A stretch of 44,691 nt of DNA from an uncultured Pelagibacteraceae bacterium. GTDB lineage: Bacteria; Pseudomonadota; Alphaproteobacteria; Pelagibacterales; AG-422-B15. The stretch's first letter is position 1. Every line of letters begins with the position of its first letter. Shown here piece after piece: positions 9,077 to 18,201 of this stretch. Under the pieces are notes generated by a model. It did no database searches. It saw only the letters and a program-made list of their open reading frames with translations, and was not told the origin of the DNA. The DNA lies in assembly GCA_902518415.1 (NCBI GenBank), contig CABYGA010000009.1, positions 1 to 44,691 on the forward strand, read 5' to 3'. Both the position numbers and the translations under genes were made by a program.

Positions 9077-9955
9077 ATGAACAAATACAACAATGAAGTT
9101 TTTGGAGCTTTATGCTTATTGGCCGCAGGATTCTTTCTTAGTTTTGGAGGGCTTCTTATAAGGCTTGTTGATGAAGCATCAACAATGCAGATTACGTCCT
9201 ACCGTTCAATAACGTTCTCACTTGTGGCACTCATTTATATTTTATTTAAGTATAAATCTCAAACCCCAAAAGCATTTATTAACATTGGAAGAAATGGTTT
9301 AATACTTATGCTCGTTCTAGGATTTAGTAATATTTTTTTTGTTTTTGGGATGAGCAATACAACCGTTGCAAACGCTGTATTTATAATGAGTACAGGTCCA
9401 TTATTTGCAGCCTTTGCAAGCTATTTTTTTTTAAAAAAGATAATAGGTACTAAAACTATCATCGCAATAGCAGGATCAATGGTTGGAATTGCTATAATGT
9501 TCTCTCAAGGATTAGGATCGGCCAATAGTTTAGGAAATATAATTATTTTATTTGTTCCAATTTGTTTTGCTATTCAATTAACAATGGTTAATAGCAAGCC
9601 TGATGTTGATTATGTTCCTTCTGTCTTTCTCTCAGGTATCTTTGTTTTATTTGTAGGTCTGGCTATCATCCCAGATTATTCAATTAGCATAAAAGATATG
9701 TTTATAGTTCTTTTTATGGGCGCATTTCAAGTTGGGTTAGGATTTTTATTAATCACAATCGGATCAAGATATATACCTCCACATAGAGCTGCGCTTTACA
9801 TACTGCTTGAACCGGTGTTGGCTCCACTATGGGCGTGGATCGGCGTGGGCGAAACACCTCCTTATATTGAACTACTTGGGGGATTAATTGTCTTTTCTTT
9901 TGTCCTCTGGAGACTGATTGATCAGTTTCTGGAAGTAGAGAAACATAAAGAATGA
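9077..9955 (+). CDS. EamA/DMT-family transporter
   Basis: 292 aa; about ten hydrophobic segments; ...YILLEPVLAPLWAWIGVGETP.... DMT signature. Confidence 0.88.
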   Translation: MNKYNNEVFGALCLLAAGFFLSFGGLLIRLVDEASTMQITSYRSITFSLVALIYILFKYKSQTPKAFINIGRNGLILMLVLGFSNIFFVFGMSNTTVANAVFIMSTGPLFAAFASYFFLKKIIGTKTIIAIAGSMVGIAIMFSQGLGSANSLGNIIILFVPICFAIQLTMVNSKPDVDYVPSVFLSGIFVLFVGLAIIPDYSISIKDMFIVLFMGAFQVGLGFLLITIGSRYIPPHRAALYILLEPVLAPLWAWIGVGETPPYIELLGGLIVFSFVLWRLIDQFLEVEKHKE

Positions 9956-9985
9956 CAATTTTTTCTAAAAAAAGTACATTTTATT

Positions 9986-10816
9986 ATGGACATTAAACTT
10001 CTTTCAGGAGCATTAGGAGCAGAAATTTCTGGTATATCTTTAAATAATATCAATCAAGAAATATTTAATACTGTAAATGAATTATTACTTGAACATAAAG
10101 TTATTTTTTTTAGAGATCAAAATATCACTCCTGAGGAACAAATAAGATTCGCAAAATATTTTGGCCCTATTGAAGAGCATGCCTATGTTAAAGGAAGAGA
10201 AGGCTATCCTGAAATAACGAGACTTATTAAAGGTGCAGAAGAGAAAAATCAATGGGGTGAAGGATGGCACAGTGACGTCAGCTATAATGAAAACCCTACA
10301 AAAGCAGTCATACTAAAATCAGTTAAAATACCACCAGTAGGTGGAGATACAGTTTTCTCAAATATGGAATTAGCTTGGGAGACGCTGGATAAAGAAATAA
10401 AAAATATTGTTGAAGATAAAAGAGCTGAACACTTTTCTCTTGGTGCGGGTTTCTTTATAGATGAATATAAATATTTTGAAAGTAATGGTAATGATGCTGA
10501 AGAATATTCCAATCATCATCCTATCGTAAGAACTCATCCTGAAACGGGAAAAAAAATATTATTTGTAAATTGGACCTATACAAAAAAGATTGAAGGATTG
10601 GAAGAGTCCGAAAGCAATGAAATACTCTCTAAAATATTTGAACATCAATCACGTCTAGATTTAACATGCAGATACACATGGTCCGAAAATAATGTAGCAA
10701 TATGGGATAATCGTAGCGTAATTCATTACGCAATAGCAGATTTTTTTCCTGGCAGAGGCCTTGGACATGAAAGAATAATGGACAGAATTGCGGTATTAGG
10801 AGACCGTCCTTATTAA
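9986..10816 (+). CDS. TauD/TfdA-family Fe(II)/2-oxoglutarate dioxygenase
   Basis: 276 aa; LLEHKVIFFRDQNITPEEQIRFAKYFG, WHSDVSY (HxD), WDNRSVIHYAIADFFPGRG..ERI..R. Confidence 0.88.
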   Translation: MDIKLLSGALGAEISGISLNNINQEIFNTVNELLLEHKVIFFRDQNITPEEQIRFAKYFGPIEEHAYVKGREGYPEITRLIKGAEEKNQWGEGWHSDVSYNENPTKAVILKSVKIPPVGGDTVFSNMELAWETLDKEIKNIVEDKRAEHFSLGAGFFIDEYKYFESNGNDAEEYSNHHPIVRTHPETGKKILFVNWTYTKKIEGLEESESNEILSKIFEHQSRLDLTCRYTWSENNVAIWDNRSVIHYAIADFFPGRGLGHERIMDRIAVLGDRPY

Positions 10817-11355
10817 TTATCTAGAAGGTTTTTCTGAATAAAAAATACTTGAGAAAAAATAAATATAAAGGTGAGTCCCATAATGCCAAAAAGCTTGAAG
10901 TTTACCCATACCGCATCAGAAAAATTCCTGTAAACTACCTCATTTGCAGCGGCTAAAAATAGAAAGAAATACGCCCATCTTTTACTTAGATTTATCCAGC
11001 CAAAATCTGTTAAATTTATTGCTGAGCCCATAAGATTTTTTAATAAAGGTTTGTTAAAATATAAGCCTATAAATAATGATAAAGAAAAGATTAAATTTAC
11101 AAGTGTCACTTTAAACTTAATGAAGAACGGATCATTAAAGTAAATCGTCAAACCCCCAAAAACAAAAATCAGGATTGTACTAAACAATAACATAGGAGAT
11201 ACTTTTCTTTCAATTAAGTATGATCCAGCAATCGCAATGCCTGCCGCAATCATCAAAGGAAGTATAGCTTCTTGAATTTGTCCTGTTTTAATAAAAAAGT
11301 AAAAGAATACAACTAAAGGTCCAAGCTCAAATACTTGTTTTAAGGAACCACGCAT
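10813..11355 (-). CDS. yciB: YciB / inner membrane septation protein A family
   Basis: 180 aa; ELGPLVVFFYF, NDPFFIKFKVTLVNLIFSLSLFIG, GWINLSKRWAYFFLFLAAANEVVYRNFSDAVWVNFKLFG are YciB/IspZ signatures. Confidence 0.92.
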   Translation of the reverse strand: MRGSLKQVFELGPLVVFFYFFIKTGQIQEAILPLMIAAGIAIAGSYLIERKVSPMLLFSTILIFVFGGLTIYFNDPFFIKFKVTLVNLIFSLSLFIGLYFNKPLLKNLMGSAINLTDFGWINLSKRWAYFFLFLAAANEVVYRNFSDAVWVNFKLFGIMGLTFIFIFSQVFFIQKNLLDN

Positions 11356-11367
11356 ATAGATATAATT

Positions 11368-11694
11368 TTAATTATGTTTCGCTTTGGAAATATATTTTCC
11401 GTTTTTAATACCCTCAAACATCTCTTCTAATAATGGATGTGTTACGGGGTCGTCTGACTCATCAACTAATAAGTTTTGTTGAGAAACGTATGCAACATAA
11501 GATGGTTGACTTGGGGCTTCAGCGAGTAAATGATAAAATGGCTGATCTTTTCTTGGACGAACTTGCATAGGTATTGACTGATACCATTCTTCAGTATTAT
11601 TAAATTCTGGATCAACATCAAATATAACACCACGAAAATCGAAATACTTGTGTTTTACAATCGAACCAATTTGAAATTTTGCTTTATTAATCAT
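11368..11694 (-). CDS. hspQ: Heat shock protein HspQ
   Basis: 108 aa; KFQIGSIVKHKYFDFRGVIFDVDPEF...QPFYHLLAE...YVAYVSQQNL. Confidence 0.9.
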   Translation of the reverse strand: MINKAKFQIGSIVKHKYFDFRGVIFDVDPEFNNTEEWYQSIPMQVRPRKDQPFYHLLAEAPSQPSYVAYVSQQNLLVDESDDPVTHPLLEEMFEGIKNGKYISKAKHN

Positions 11695-11760
11695 TATAGA
11701 AAAGAATAAGTATATTCTCAGATATTTTCAAGTATGTTCTTAAAACAATATATTTGATAA

Positions 11761-12363
11761 TTACTTAATTAATGTTTCTAACGTCTTATATTGAAGATAA
11801 CCGGGGTAGATAGAATCATTTACAATCGAAGCAGGTGTTCCGCGAAGCCCAAGACTCTTTGCTAATTTCATATTTGCCTCAATAATGTCATTTGACTTTT
11901 GACCGATTGCCTCTTGAAATATTTCTTCACCATTTAATTCATTCTTATTAAGTATATCTATTAAACTTACTTTTTTCATCTTTGGGCCAAGCTGCATAAA
12001 CTGATTATGGACTTCAAAATACAAATTGGGATATCTTTGCCAAACAATAAGGGCAATCTTGGCGGCTGTATCAGATATATCTCCAAATATAGGCCATTCC
12101 ATATAAATAATTTTAACATTATTGGTATTGTTTAAGAGCTTCTGAAAATCATTGGCCTGCTTTGAACAGTATCCACATCTATAATCAAAAAACTCTATAA
12201 TTGTATAATCCGCTTCACTACTTCCAACTGTAGGAAGGGCTGCAGTGTCATAATTTCTTATGATGAAACTTGCTAGGTTTTGATCATCTTCAGCGAAGCT
12301 AATACTGAATACATTAAAAAATAAAATTAGTACTAAAGTTGTTTGAAATAATTTATTTATCAT
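11761..12363 (-). CDS. DsbA-family thiol oxidoreductase, secreted
   Basis: 200 aa; signal peptide; FFDYRCGYCSKQ active site (CGYC); LGLRGTPASIVNDSIYPGY (cis-Pro region). Confidence 0.88.
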   Translation of the reverse strand: MINKLFQTTLVLILFFNVFSISFAEDDQNLASFIIRNYDTAALPTVGSSEADYTIIEFFDYRCGYCSKQANDFQKLLNNTNNVKIIYMEWPIFGDISDTAAKIALIVWQRYPNLYFEVHNQFMQLGPKMKKVSLIDILNKNELNGEEIFQEAIGQKSNDIIEANMKLAKSLGLRGTPASIVNDSIYPGYLQYKTLETLIK

Positions 12364-13048
12364 CTCTTAAATATTCTTTTAATAATTCAGCTGTTCCTAA
12401 ATGTAGTGCATTTGTATTAAATTGGTATCCCTTCAGGGTTTTTTTATTAATACATGAGTTCCAAGCTTCATTAACCGAAAATACATCTTTTTCTATGCCG
12501 TTAAATGCATTTTTGCTGATAATTTGAGCGCCGATATAAACATATGGCTCAGAACTTGCATCATATCTTATTAAATTATTGTTCTTTCTTATACAAAAAT
12601 CACCTTTCCCTTTGAACCCTCTAATATTTTTTTTAGGCACCAAACCAAGAAATGCTTCGGCTTTTTCTGGATAGCTATTTATCATATCTACAATTAATTT
12701 CTTATCTGAGTCACCCCATATAACATCACTATTCAAAACCAGAGATTTGTTAATATTATATTTATCAAATATTTTCTTTATACCACCTCCAGTATCTAAA
12801 AGTAAATCTGACTCATCGGAGACTATGATATTATTTTGACTTAAGTTTTTTATAAATTTCAATATCTCATCTGACTTATAGTGAACGTTTATGACTATTT
12901 TTTTGGCTCTAATTTCATTAAGTAAATCGATTGCGTATTGTATGAATGGCTTATTTTTGACCTTAATTAATGGTTTAGGAATAACAGGATCAAATTCTCT
13001 CATTCTTTTACCAAGGCCTGCAGCTAGAATTATTGCCGTATCAATCAT
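12353..13048 (-). CDS. murU: Nucleotidyltransferase, MurNAc-1-phosphate uridylyltransferase-like
   Basis: 231 aa; AIILAAGLGKRMRE....PKPLIKVKNKPFIQYAID; ATGA overlap with the upstream kinase gene. Confidence 0.82.
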   Translation of the reverse strand: MIDTAIILAAGLGKRMREFDPVIPKPLIKVKNKPFIQYAIDLLNEIRAKKIVINVHYKSDEILKFIKNLSQNNIIVSDESDLLLDTGGGIKKIFDKYNINKSLVLNSDVIWGDSDKKLIVDMINSYPEKAEAFLGLVPKKNIRGFKGKGDFCIRKNNNLIRYDASSEPYVYIGAQIISKNAFNGIEKDVFSVNEAWNSCINKKTLKGYQFNTNALHLGTAELLKEYLRDDK

Positions 13049-14025
13049 ATTAGTTCATGATTTTTAAATTGCTTTAGCCAATTTACTAGATTAATAAAAA
13101 ATGGATCTTGCAAATTTTTTCTTAAAAGTTTTACTGCATTTGGTAAATATTTTAGATAACCATCTTTTTTATCTCTTATAGAGAGTCTGCAAAAAATTCC
13201 TAAAATTTTCAAATTTCTCTGAATTGAAAAGAACCTCATTTCTCGCTCTGCATCCTGAATATTAATACTTATAGCTTTTATGTAAATTTCTAATAATTTT
13301 TTTTGTAAATTTCTCCTTAGCGGCCTTCTTACATCCTCAAGTATGGAGGCTAAATCATATAGAGGAGATCCAATTACGGCATCTTGAAAATCAATTAAAC
13401 CAACCTGCTTTAAAGACTTTTGATTATTTAAAAAAAATAAATTATCTACGTGATAGTCTCTTAATACCAGAGTCGATGATTGTGGTTTTATATTATTAAA
13501 AAAATCATTCAAAATTTTAATAAATTCTTTTTTTTGATCACTACTAACCAACTCACCTTTTCTTTTTTCTAAATACCAATCTATAAATAATAATGACTCA
13601 TTAACTAGCAAATCTATAGAATAGCTTTTTAATTTACTAATTTTTTTTTCTTTACTTTTTGATTGTTTATTAATTTCTATTAATACCTCAATCGCTTTTT
13701 TATATAATTTACTCTCATTATCTTTGTTAAGAATGTTTGAAAATGACGTTTGCCCAAAATCTTCTAGTAACATAAATCCCTGTTTAGTATCGAAAGATAC
13801 TATTTGTGGCGCACTCAGATTAAAAGTATGAATTATGTCAGCTATAGTTCTGAATTGCTCAATTGACTCCCCTTTATCAGGAGGTGCATCCATAACAATC
13901 AGTTTTTTATTTTTGATGCGATAATATTTTCTAAAGGAGGCATCATTTTTAATAGGAATAATATCCTCCTCTTCAAAGCCACAATTAAGGACAAAACTAT
14001 AAAGGTTTAAATCTCGATTATTCAT
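13045..14025 (-). CDS. amgK: Aminoglycoside-phosphotransferase-fold sugar kinase, AmgK-like (anomeric MurNAc/GlcNAc kinase)
   Basis: 326 aa; LVLRDYHVDNLFFL...VGLIDFQDAVIGSPLYDLASILEDVRR; adjacent to murU and tsaE. Confidence 0.82.
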   Translation of the reverse strand: MNNRDLNLYSFVLNCGFEEEDIIPIKNDASFRKYYRIKNKKLIVMDAPPDKGESIEQFRTIADIIHTFNLSAPQIVSFDTKQGFMLLEDFGQTSFSNILNKDNESKLYKKAIEVLIEINKQSKSKEKKISKLKSYSIDLLVNESLLFIDWYLEKRKGELVSSDQKKEFIKILNDFFNNIKPQSSTLVLRDYHVDNLFFLNNQKSLKQVGLIDFQDAVIGSPLYDLASILEDVRRPLRRNLQKKLLEIYIKAISINIQDAEREMRFFSIQRNLKILGIFCRLSIRDKKDGYLKYLPNAVKLLRKNLQDPFFINLVNWLKQFKNHELI

Positions 14026-14469
14026 TTAATACTTTTGATTTTTAAATTTTCCTCTTAAAGTGATTTGCACACTTCTTGAAACCTTACTTTTAATTTGAAA
14101 ATTAATTTCGATTCTGTCATTTGGTAATACTTCTTCAAATTTATCCGACCATTCAATCAAGCAAATATCATCTGTTACAGCCTCACTAAAATTAAGTTCA
14201 AACAGTTCACTAGAATTTTTTAATCGATAGAAATCATAGTGATTTATTGTATGGTTATCATGCTCATAAACTTGCAATAGAGTAAATGTTGGGCTTGGAA
14301 TTTCTTTAATTTTAGAATTCTTAAAAAAATTTCTAATAAAATATCTTGCAAATGTAGTCTTTCCTGAACCTAAATCCCCGTTTAAACATATAACTGTATT
14401 GTCTTTTTTTGACAGTTTAACCAGTCTTTTGGCGAGTTTCTCTGTATCACCTTCATTCTTCAGAAGCAT
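14026..14469 (-). CDS. tsaE: tRNA t6A biosynthesis ATPase TsaE
   Basis: 147 aa; NGDLGSGKTTFARYFIRNF, SPTFTLLQVYE, HYDFYRL, LIEWSDKFEEVLP. Confidence 0.93.
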   Translation of the reverse strand: MLLKNEGDTEKLAKRLVKLSKKDNTVICLNGDLGSGKTTFARYFIRNFFKNSKIKEIPSPTFTLLQVYEHDNHTINHYDFYRLKNSSELFELNFSEAVTDDICLIEWSDKFEEVLPNDRIEINFQIKSKVSRSVQITLRGKFKNQKY

Positions 14470-14496
14470 GAAAAAATAATATCTTAAAAATGTGAA

Positions 14497-15789
14497 TTAG
14501 TATCTATAAGCTTCAGGCTTATAAGGCCCTTCAGGAGTAACACTTATATAATCTGCTTGTTCTTTAGATAATTTTGTAAGTTTTGCACCTACTTTTTCCA
14601 AATGAAGTCTTGCAACTTTCTCATCTAAATGCTTTGGAAGTACGTACACTTTTTTCTCATATTTTTCAGGATTGTTCCAAAGTTCAATCTGAGCAGTAAC
14701 CTGGTTTGTAAATGATGCGCTCATAACGAAACTAGGATGACCTGTTGCACAACCAAGGTTAACCAACCTACCTTCTGCAAGTAAAATAATTCTCTTTTCA
14801 CTAGGAAGAGTAATTTCGTGAACTTGAGGTTTAATTTCATCCCATTTATAATTTTTTAGAGCCTCAACTTGAATTTCATTATCGAAGTGACCAATGTTAC
14901 ATAGTATTGCTCTATCTTTCATTTCTCTCATATGATCAGCGGTTACAATGTCCTTGTTACCTGTAGCAGTTACGACAATGTCTGCTTCTTTTATCATATC
15001 ATCCATTGTAACAACCTCATAACCCTCCATAGCTGCTTGCAATGCGCATATAGGATCAGCTTCTGTAACCATTACTCTTGCCCCACTTTGACGTAATGAA
15101 GCAGCACTTCCTTTTCCAACGTCTCCAAACCCAGCGACGATTGCAACCTTTCCTGACATCATCACATCTGTCGCTCTTTTAATACCATCCACTAAACTCT
15201 CTCTACATCCATAGAGATTATCAAATTTAGATTTAGTTACAGAATCATTCACATTTATTGCTGGCACCATAAGAGTTCCATCAATTTCCATTTTTTTGAG
15301 TGCTAGCACTCCAGTAGTAGTTTCTTCAGATAGACCTTTTACATCATTAAGCAGCTCTTTGTATTCTCTATGCATAAGACCTGTAAGATCGCCGCCATCA
15401 TCTAATATTAAATTAGGTTTCCATCCTTCTTTTCCCTCAATAGTTTGTCGAACACACCACCAATACTCTTCTTCTGTTTCCCCTTTCCAAGCATAAACAG
15501 GGATGCCTGCTTTAGCTATTGCAGCGGCAGCATGATCTTGTGTTGAAAAAATATTACAGGATGACCATCTGACGTCAGCTCCCAGTTCTACCAAAGTTTC
15601 GATTAAAACTGCAGTTTGGATAGTCATATGAAGACACCCGACTATTCTTGCACCATCAAGAGGTTTCTGGCCTTTATACTCATCTCTTAAGGCCATCAGG
15701 CCTGGCATCTCAGTCTCAGCAAGGGATATTTCTTTCCTGCCGAATTCAGCTTGTTCTATATCTGCTACTTTAAAATCTTCGTTGGCCAT
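14497..15789 (-). CDS. ahcY: Adenosylhomocysteinase
   Basis: 430 aa; [25 protein letters not shown]-type NAD motif ([16 protein letters not shown]), C-terminal YKPEAYRY. Confidence 0.97.
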   Translation of the reverse strand: MANEDFKVADIEQAEFGRKEISLAETEMPGLMALRDEYKGQKPLDGARIVGCLHMTIQTAVLIETLVELGADVRWSSCNIFSTQDHAAAAIAKAGIPVYAWKGETEEEYWWCVRQTIEGKEGWKPNLILDDGGDLTGLMHREYKELLNDVKGLSEETTTGVLALKKMEIDGTLMVPAINVNDSVTKSKFDNLYGCRESLVDGIKRATDVMMSGKVAIVAGFGDVGKGSAASLRQSGARVMVTEADPICALQAAMEGYEVVTMDDMIKEADIVVTATGNKDIVTADHMREMKDRAILCNIGHFDNEIQVEALKNYKWDEIKPQVHEITLPSEKRIILLAEGRLVNLGCATGHPSFVMSASFTNQVTAQIELWNNPEKYEKKVYVLPKHLDEKVARLHLEKVGAKLTKLSKEQADYISVTPEGPYKPEAYRY

Positions 15790-15835
15790 AATTATGAGTA
15801 AAATATAGGGTTAAATAGATTAATATTCAATATGA

Positions 15836-17368
15836 TTATTTATTAATATTTACCTGTGGTAGGTTGACGATAAACTTCGCGCCCTTAATATCATTTTCTT
15901 CTATAATATTATCTACAGAAATTGAGCCTTCATGTGCATCAACAATCTGTTTGGCAATATTTAATCCAAGTCCAGAATGTGATTTATTATCTTCTTCTCT
16001 TAAGGAGTAAAAACGCTCAAAAATTCTTTTCATATCAGGCTCCTTAATACCCGGTCCCTCGTCAACAATTGCTATACTCAAGTAGTTACTGGTCGATGAT
16101 AAAAGGACTTTTATAATTCCAGGCTTTGGAGAAAAAGAAATTGCGTTATCTATAATATTTTTAATAGCTTGTGAAAAAAATTTCTTCTGGCCATCAACAA
16201 AAATATCCTTTTGATTATCTTGATCGTATAAAAATTTTATTTGGATTTGATCTGGTAATACTTTTTGAGTATCTTCTATAATGTCATGTAATAAGGATTT
16301 AATTTCAAATTTTTGTAATTGGCTTTTATATAAATTTACTTCATTTTTAATCATCGCTGAATAATCGGTGATGATACTTTCAATTCTTGAAATATCATTC
16401 TGAATAAGATCTAGAAATTTTTTTTGGCTATCACTCATCTTATCCGTAATAACCTCTGAAGCCATTTTAATCGAGGCAAGAGGATTTCGAATTTCATGCA
16501 TCAAATCAGCTGAATTATTTTCAGCATTATCAATTTTATTATATAAACTATTTAACATTTCATTAATGATTTTAGATAGTTGGCCAATTTCGTCATCTCT
16601 TCTATCCAGTCCAGAAATAAGAGGTTTTGTTTTATAGTCCATTTGGACTTTTTCAGCAGCATTTGCTAAGTTTCTAATAGGTTTGAGGATTATAAAGTTT
16701 AAAAAAAATGAAAATAATATGAGGCACCCTCCAATAGCTAAACCTGCTAGTAATACGTTTAGTTGTATTTGATTATTTATGTTTTGAATATTGGTATTGT
16801 CTTCATGCGCAACAATATAGTAGTAAATGTCATCATAACTAATGGGCAGTATTGAGACCAATTCAAGTTTATTTTTATTCAATTCGATTGAAAAATTTTT
16901 CTGAGTCCCTTTTTCTAAATTTTTAAAATTAATAAGGAACGTTGGGTGATTTAAAAAATCTCTATTAGCTAAGTTTTCTTTTTGATCTAAGCTAGAAGTA
17001 ATTGTTGAACTATTTTTATCTATGATCTCTACTTCTGCAGCAGACTGATTTGCAAAAGAACTATTTTCTAAGTCATAGCCTTTCGTATCTAATAAGATAC
17101 TCATGTTCTCATCCATAATTATAATAGAAAGATTTTTGATTTCTAACTTAGAGAGAATAACCTCCGTAGATAGTTGTGTTTTTATATCTCTGAGCAAATT
17201 TGAGGTTTTTAAGAAGTTATAAATAATTAACGACTGATTATCGATTTGTTTAAGTCTTTTATTAAGTTGATAGTTATTAAGGAAAATAATTATAAATATT
17301 GCACTAACTATTAAAATTAGTAATCCAACAAAATTATATAATAAAAATTTTTTAAATAGGCTGTTCAA
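15836..17368 (-). CDS. chvG: Sensor histidine kinase, ChvG-like
   Basis: 510 aa; two N-terminal TMs flanking a periplasmic loop, HAMP, LMHEIRNPLASIKMASE H-box, IVDEGPGI and HSGLGLNIAKQIVDAHEGSI; adjacent to chvI and pckA. Confidence 0.85.
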   Translation of the reverse strand: MNSLFKKFLLYNFVGLLILIVSAIFIIIFLNNYQLNKRLKQIDNQSLIIYNFLKTSNLLRDIKTQLSTEVILSKLEIKNLSIIIMDENMSILLDTKGYDLENSSFANQSAAEVEIIDKNSSTITSSLDQKENLANRDFLNHPTFLINFKNLEKGTQKNFSIELNKNKLELVSILPISYDDIYYYIVAHEDNTNIQNINNQIQLNVLLAGLAIGGCLILFSFFLNFIILKPIRNLANAAEKVQMDYKTKPLISGLDRRDDEIGQLSKIINEMLNSLYNKIDNAENNSADLMHEIRNPLASIKMASEVITDKMSDSQKKFLDLIQNDISRIESIITDYSAMIKNEVNLYKSQLQKFEIKSLLHDIIEDTQKVLPDQIQIKFLYDQDNQKDIFVDGQKKFFSQAIKNIIDNAISFSPKPGIIKVLLSSTSNYLSIAIVDEGPGIKEPDMKRIFERFYSLREEDNKSHSGLGLNIAKQIVDAHEGSISVDNIIEENDIKGAKFIVNLPQVNINK

Positions 17369-17381
17369 GTTGTATACTGTA

Positions 17382-18080
17382 TTATTTCCATTTATATCCT
17401 GAACCGTATAAAGTATTGATGGATTTAAACTCAGGATCGATTTTTCTAAATTTTTTTCTAATCCTCTTTATATGGCTGTCAATTGTTCTGTCATCAACAT
17501 CTAATTCATCTCTATAAGCAACTTCCATTAATCTATCTCTTGATTTAACAATGCCTGGTCTTTCAACCAATTCCCTTATTATTTTAAATTCTGTTGTGGT
17601 TAAAGGTTCTAAAAGTAATTTCTCCTTCCACTCACATTCGTATCTCAAACAGTCTAGCCTGAGATTTCCAAGGATAATTATTTGTTTTTTTTCAGAATTT
17701 TCCTTATCTATATTTTTTCTATTGAGTGTATTTTTAATTGTTTCTATCAAGATTTCCTTAGAAAAATTTCCACTTTTTGTTACATAGCTATCAACACCAT
17801 GCATTAAGCCTTTCAATCTATCGGCCTCTTGGTCTTTTGATGTCAGGAAGATCACAGGTATTTCAGTTTTTTCTCTTATTTTTTTAAATAATTCGTATCC
17901 ATCCATTTTTGGCATTTTTATATCAATTACTGCTAATTCTGGAGGATACCTAGACATGCCAATCAATGCTGACTGACCGTCACTATAGGTATGAATTTCA
18001 AATTCCTCTTTCTTAAGCAACTCTTCAAGGGAAATTAAAATATTTCGATCATCATCTACGAGTGCAATAAGGTGTTTCAT
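17382..18080 (-). CDS. chvI: OmpR-type response regulator, ChvI-like
   Basis: 232 aa; ALVDDDRNILISLEELL, PKMDGYELF, winged HTH ...RDELDVDDRTIDSHIKRIRKKFR...INTLYGSGYKW. Confidence 0.9.
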   Translation of the reverse strand: MKHLIALVDDDRNILISLEELLKKEEFEIHTYSDGQSALIGMSRYPPELAVIDIKMPKMDGYELFKKIREKTEIPVIFLTSKDQEADRLKGLMHGVDSYVTKSGNFSKEILIETIKNTLNRKNIDKENSEKKQIIILGNLRLDCLRYECEWKEKLLLEPLTTTEFKIIRELVERPGIVKSRDRLMEVAYRDELDVDDRTIDSHIKRIRKKFRKIDPEFKSINTLYGSGYKWK

Positions 18081-18183
18081 TTCAAATTTTCACTATATTT
18101 TAAAGTATTATATGACCATAAAATGGCAGAAATATTGCATAATTTAACTAACAGCTTTTTTCATTTATTTAGATATTAGCACT

Positions 18184-18197
18184 TAACATACATGTTA
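18184..18197. promoter_or_regulatory. 14-nt inverted repeat in the pckA leader
   Basis: TAACAT-AC-ATGTTA, 6-bp perfect arms, ending 4 nt before the annotated pckA ATG at 18202. Confidence 0.3.
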
Positions 18198-18201
18198 TTA
18201 T

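Noticed and set aside
15790-15835. Possible SAM/SAH riboswitch before ahcY
   Set aside because: The chvG-ahcY gap is only 46 bp and I see no conserved SAM-II, SAM-V or SAH riboswitch core.
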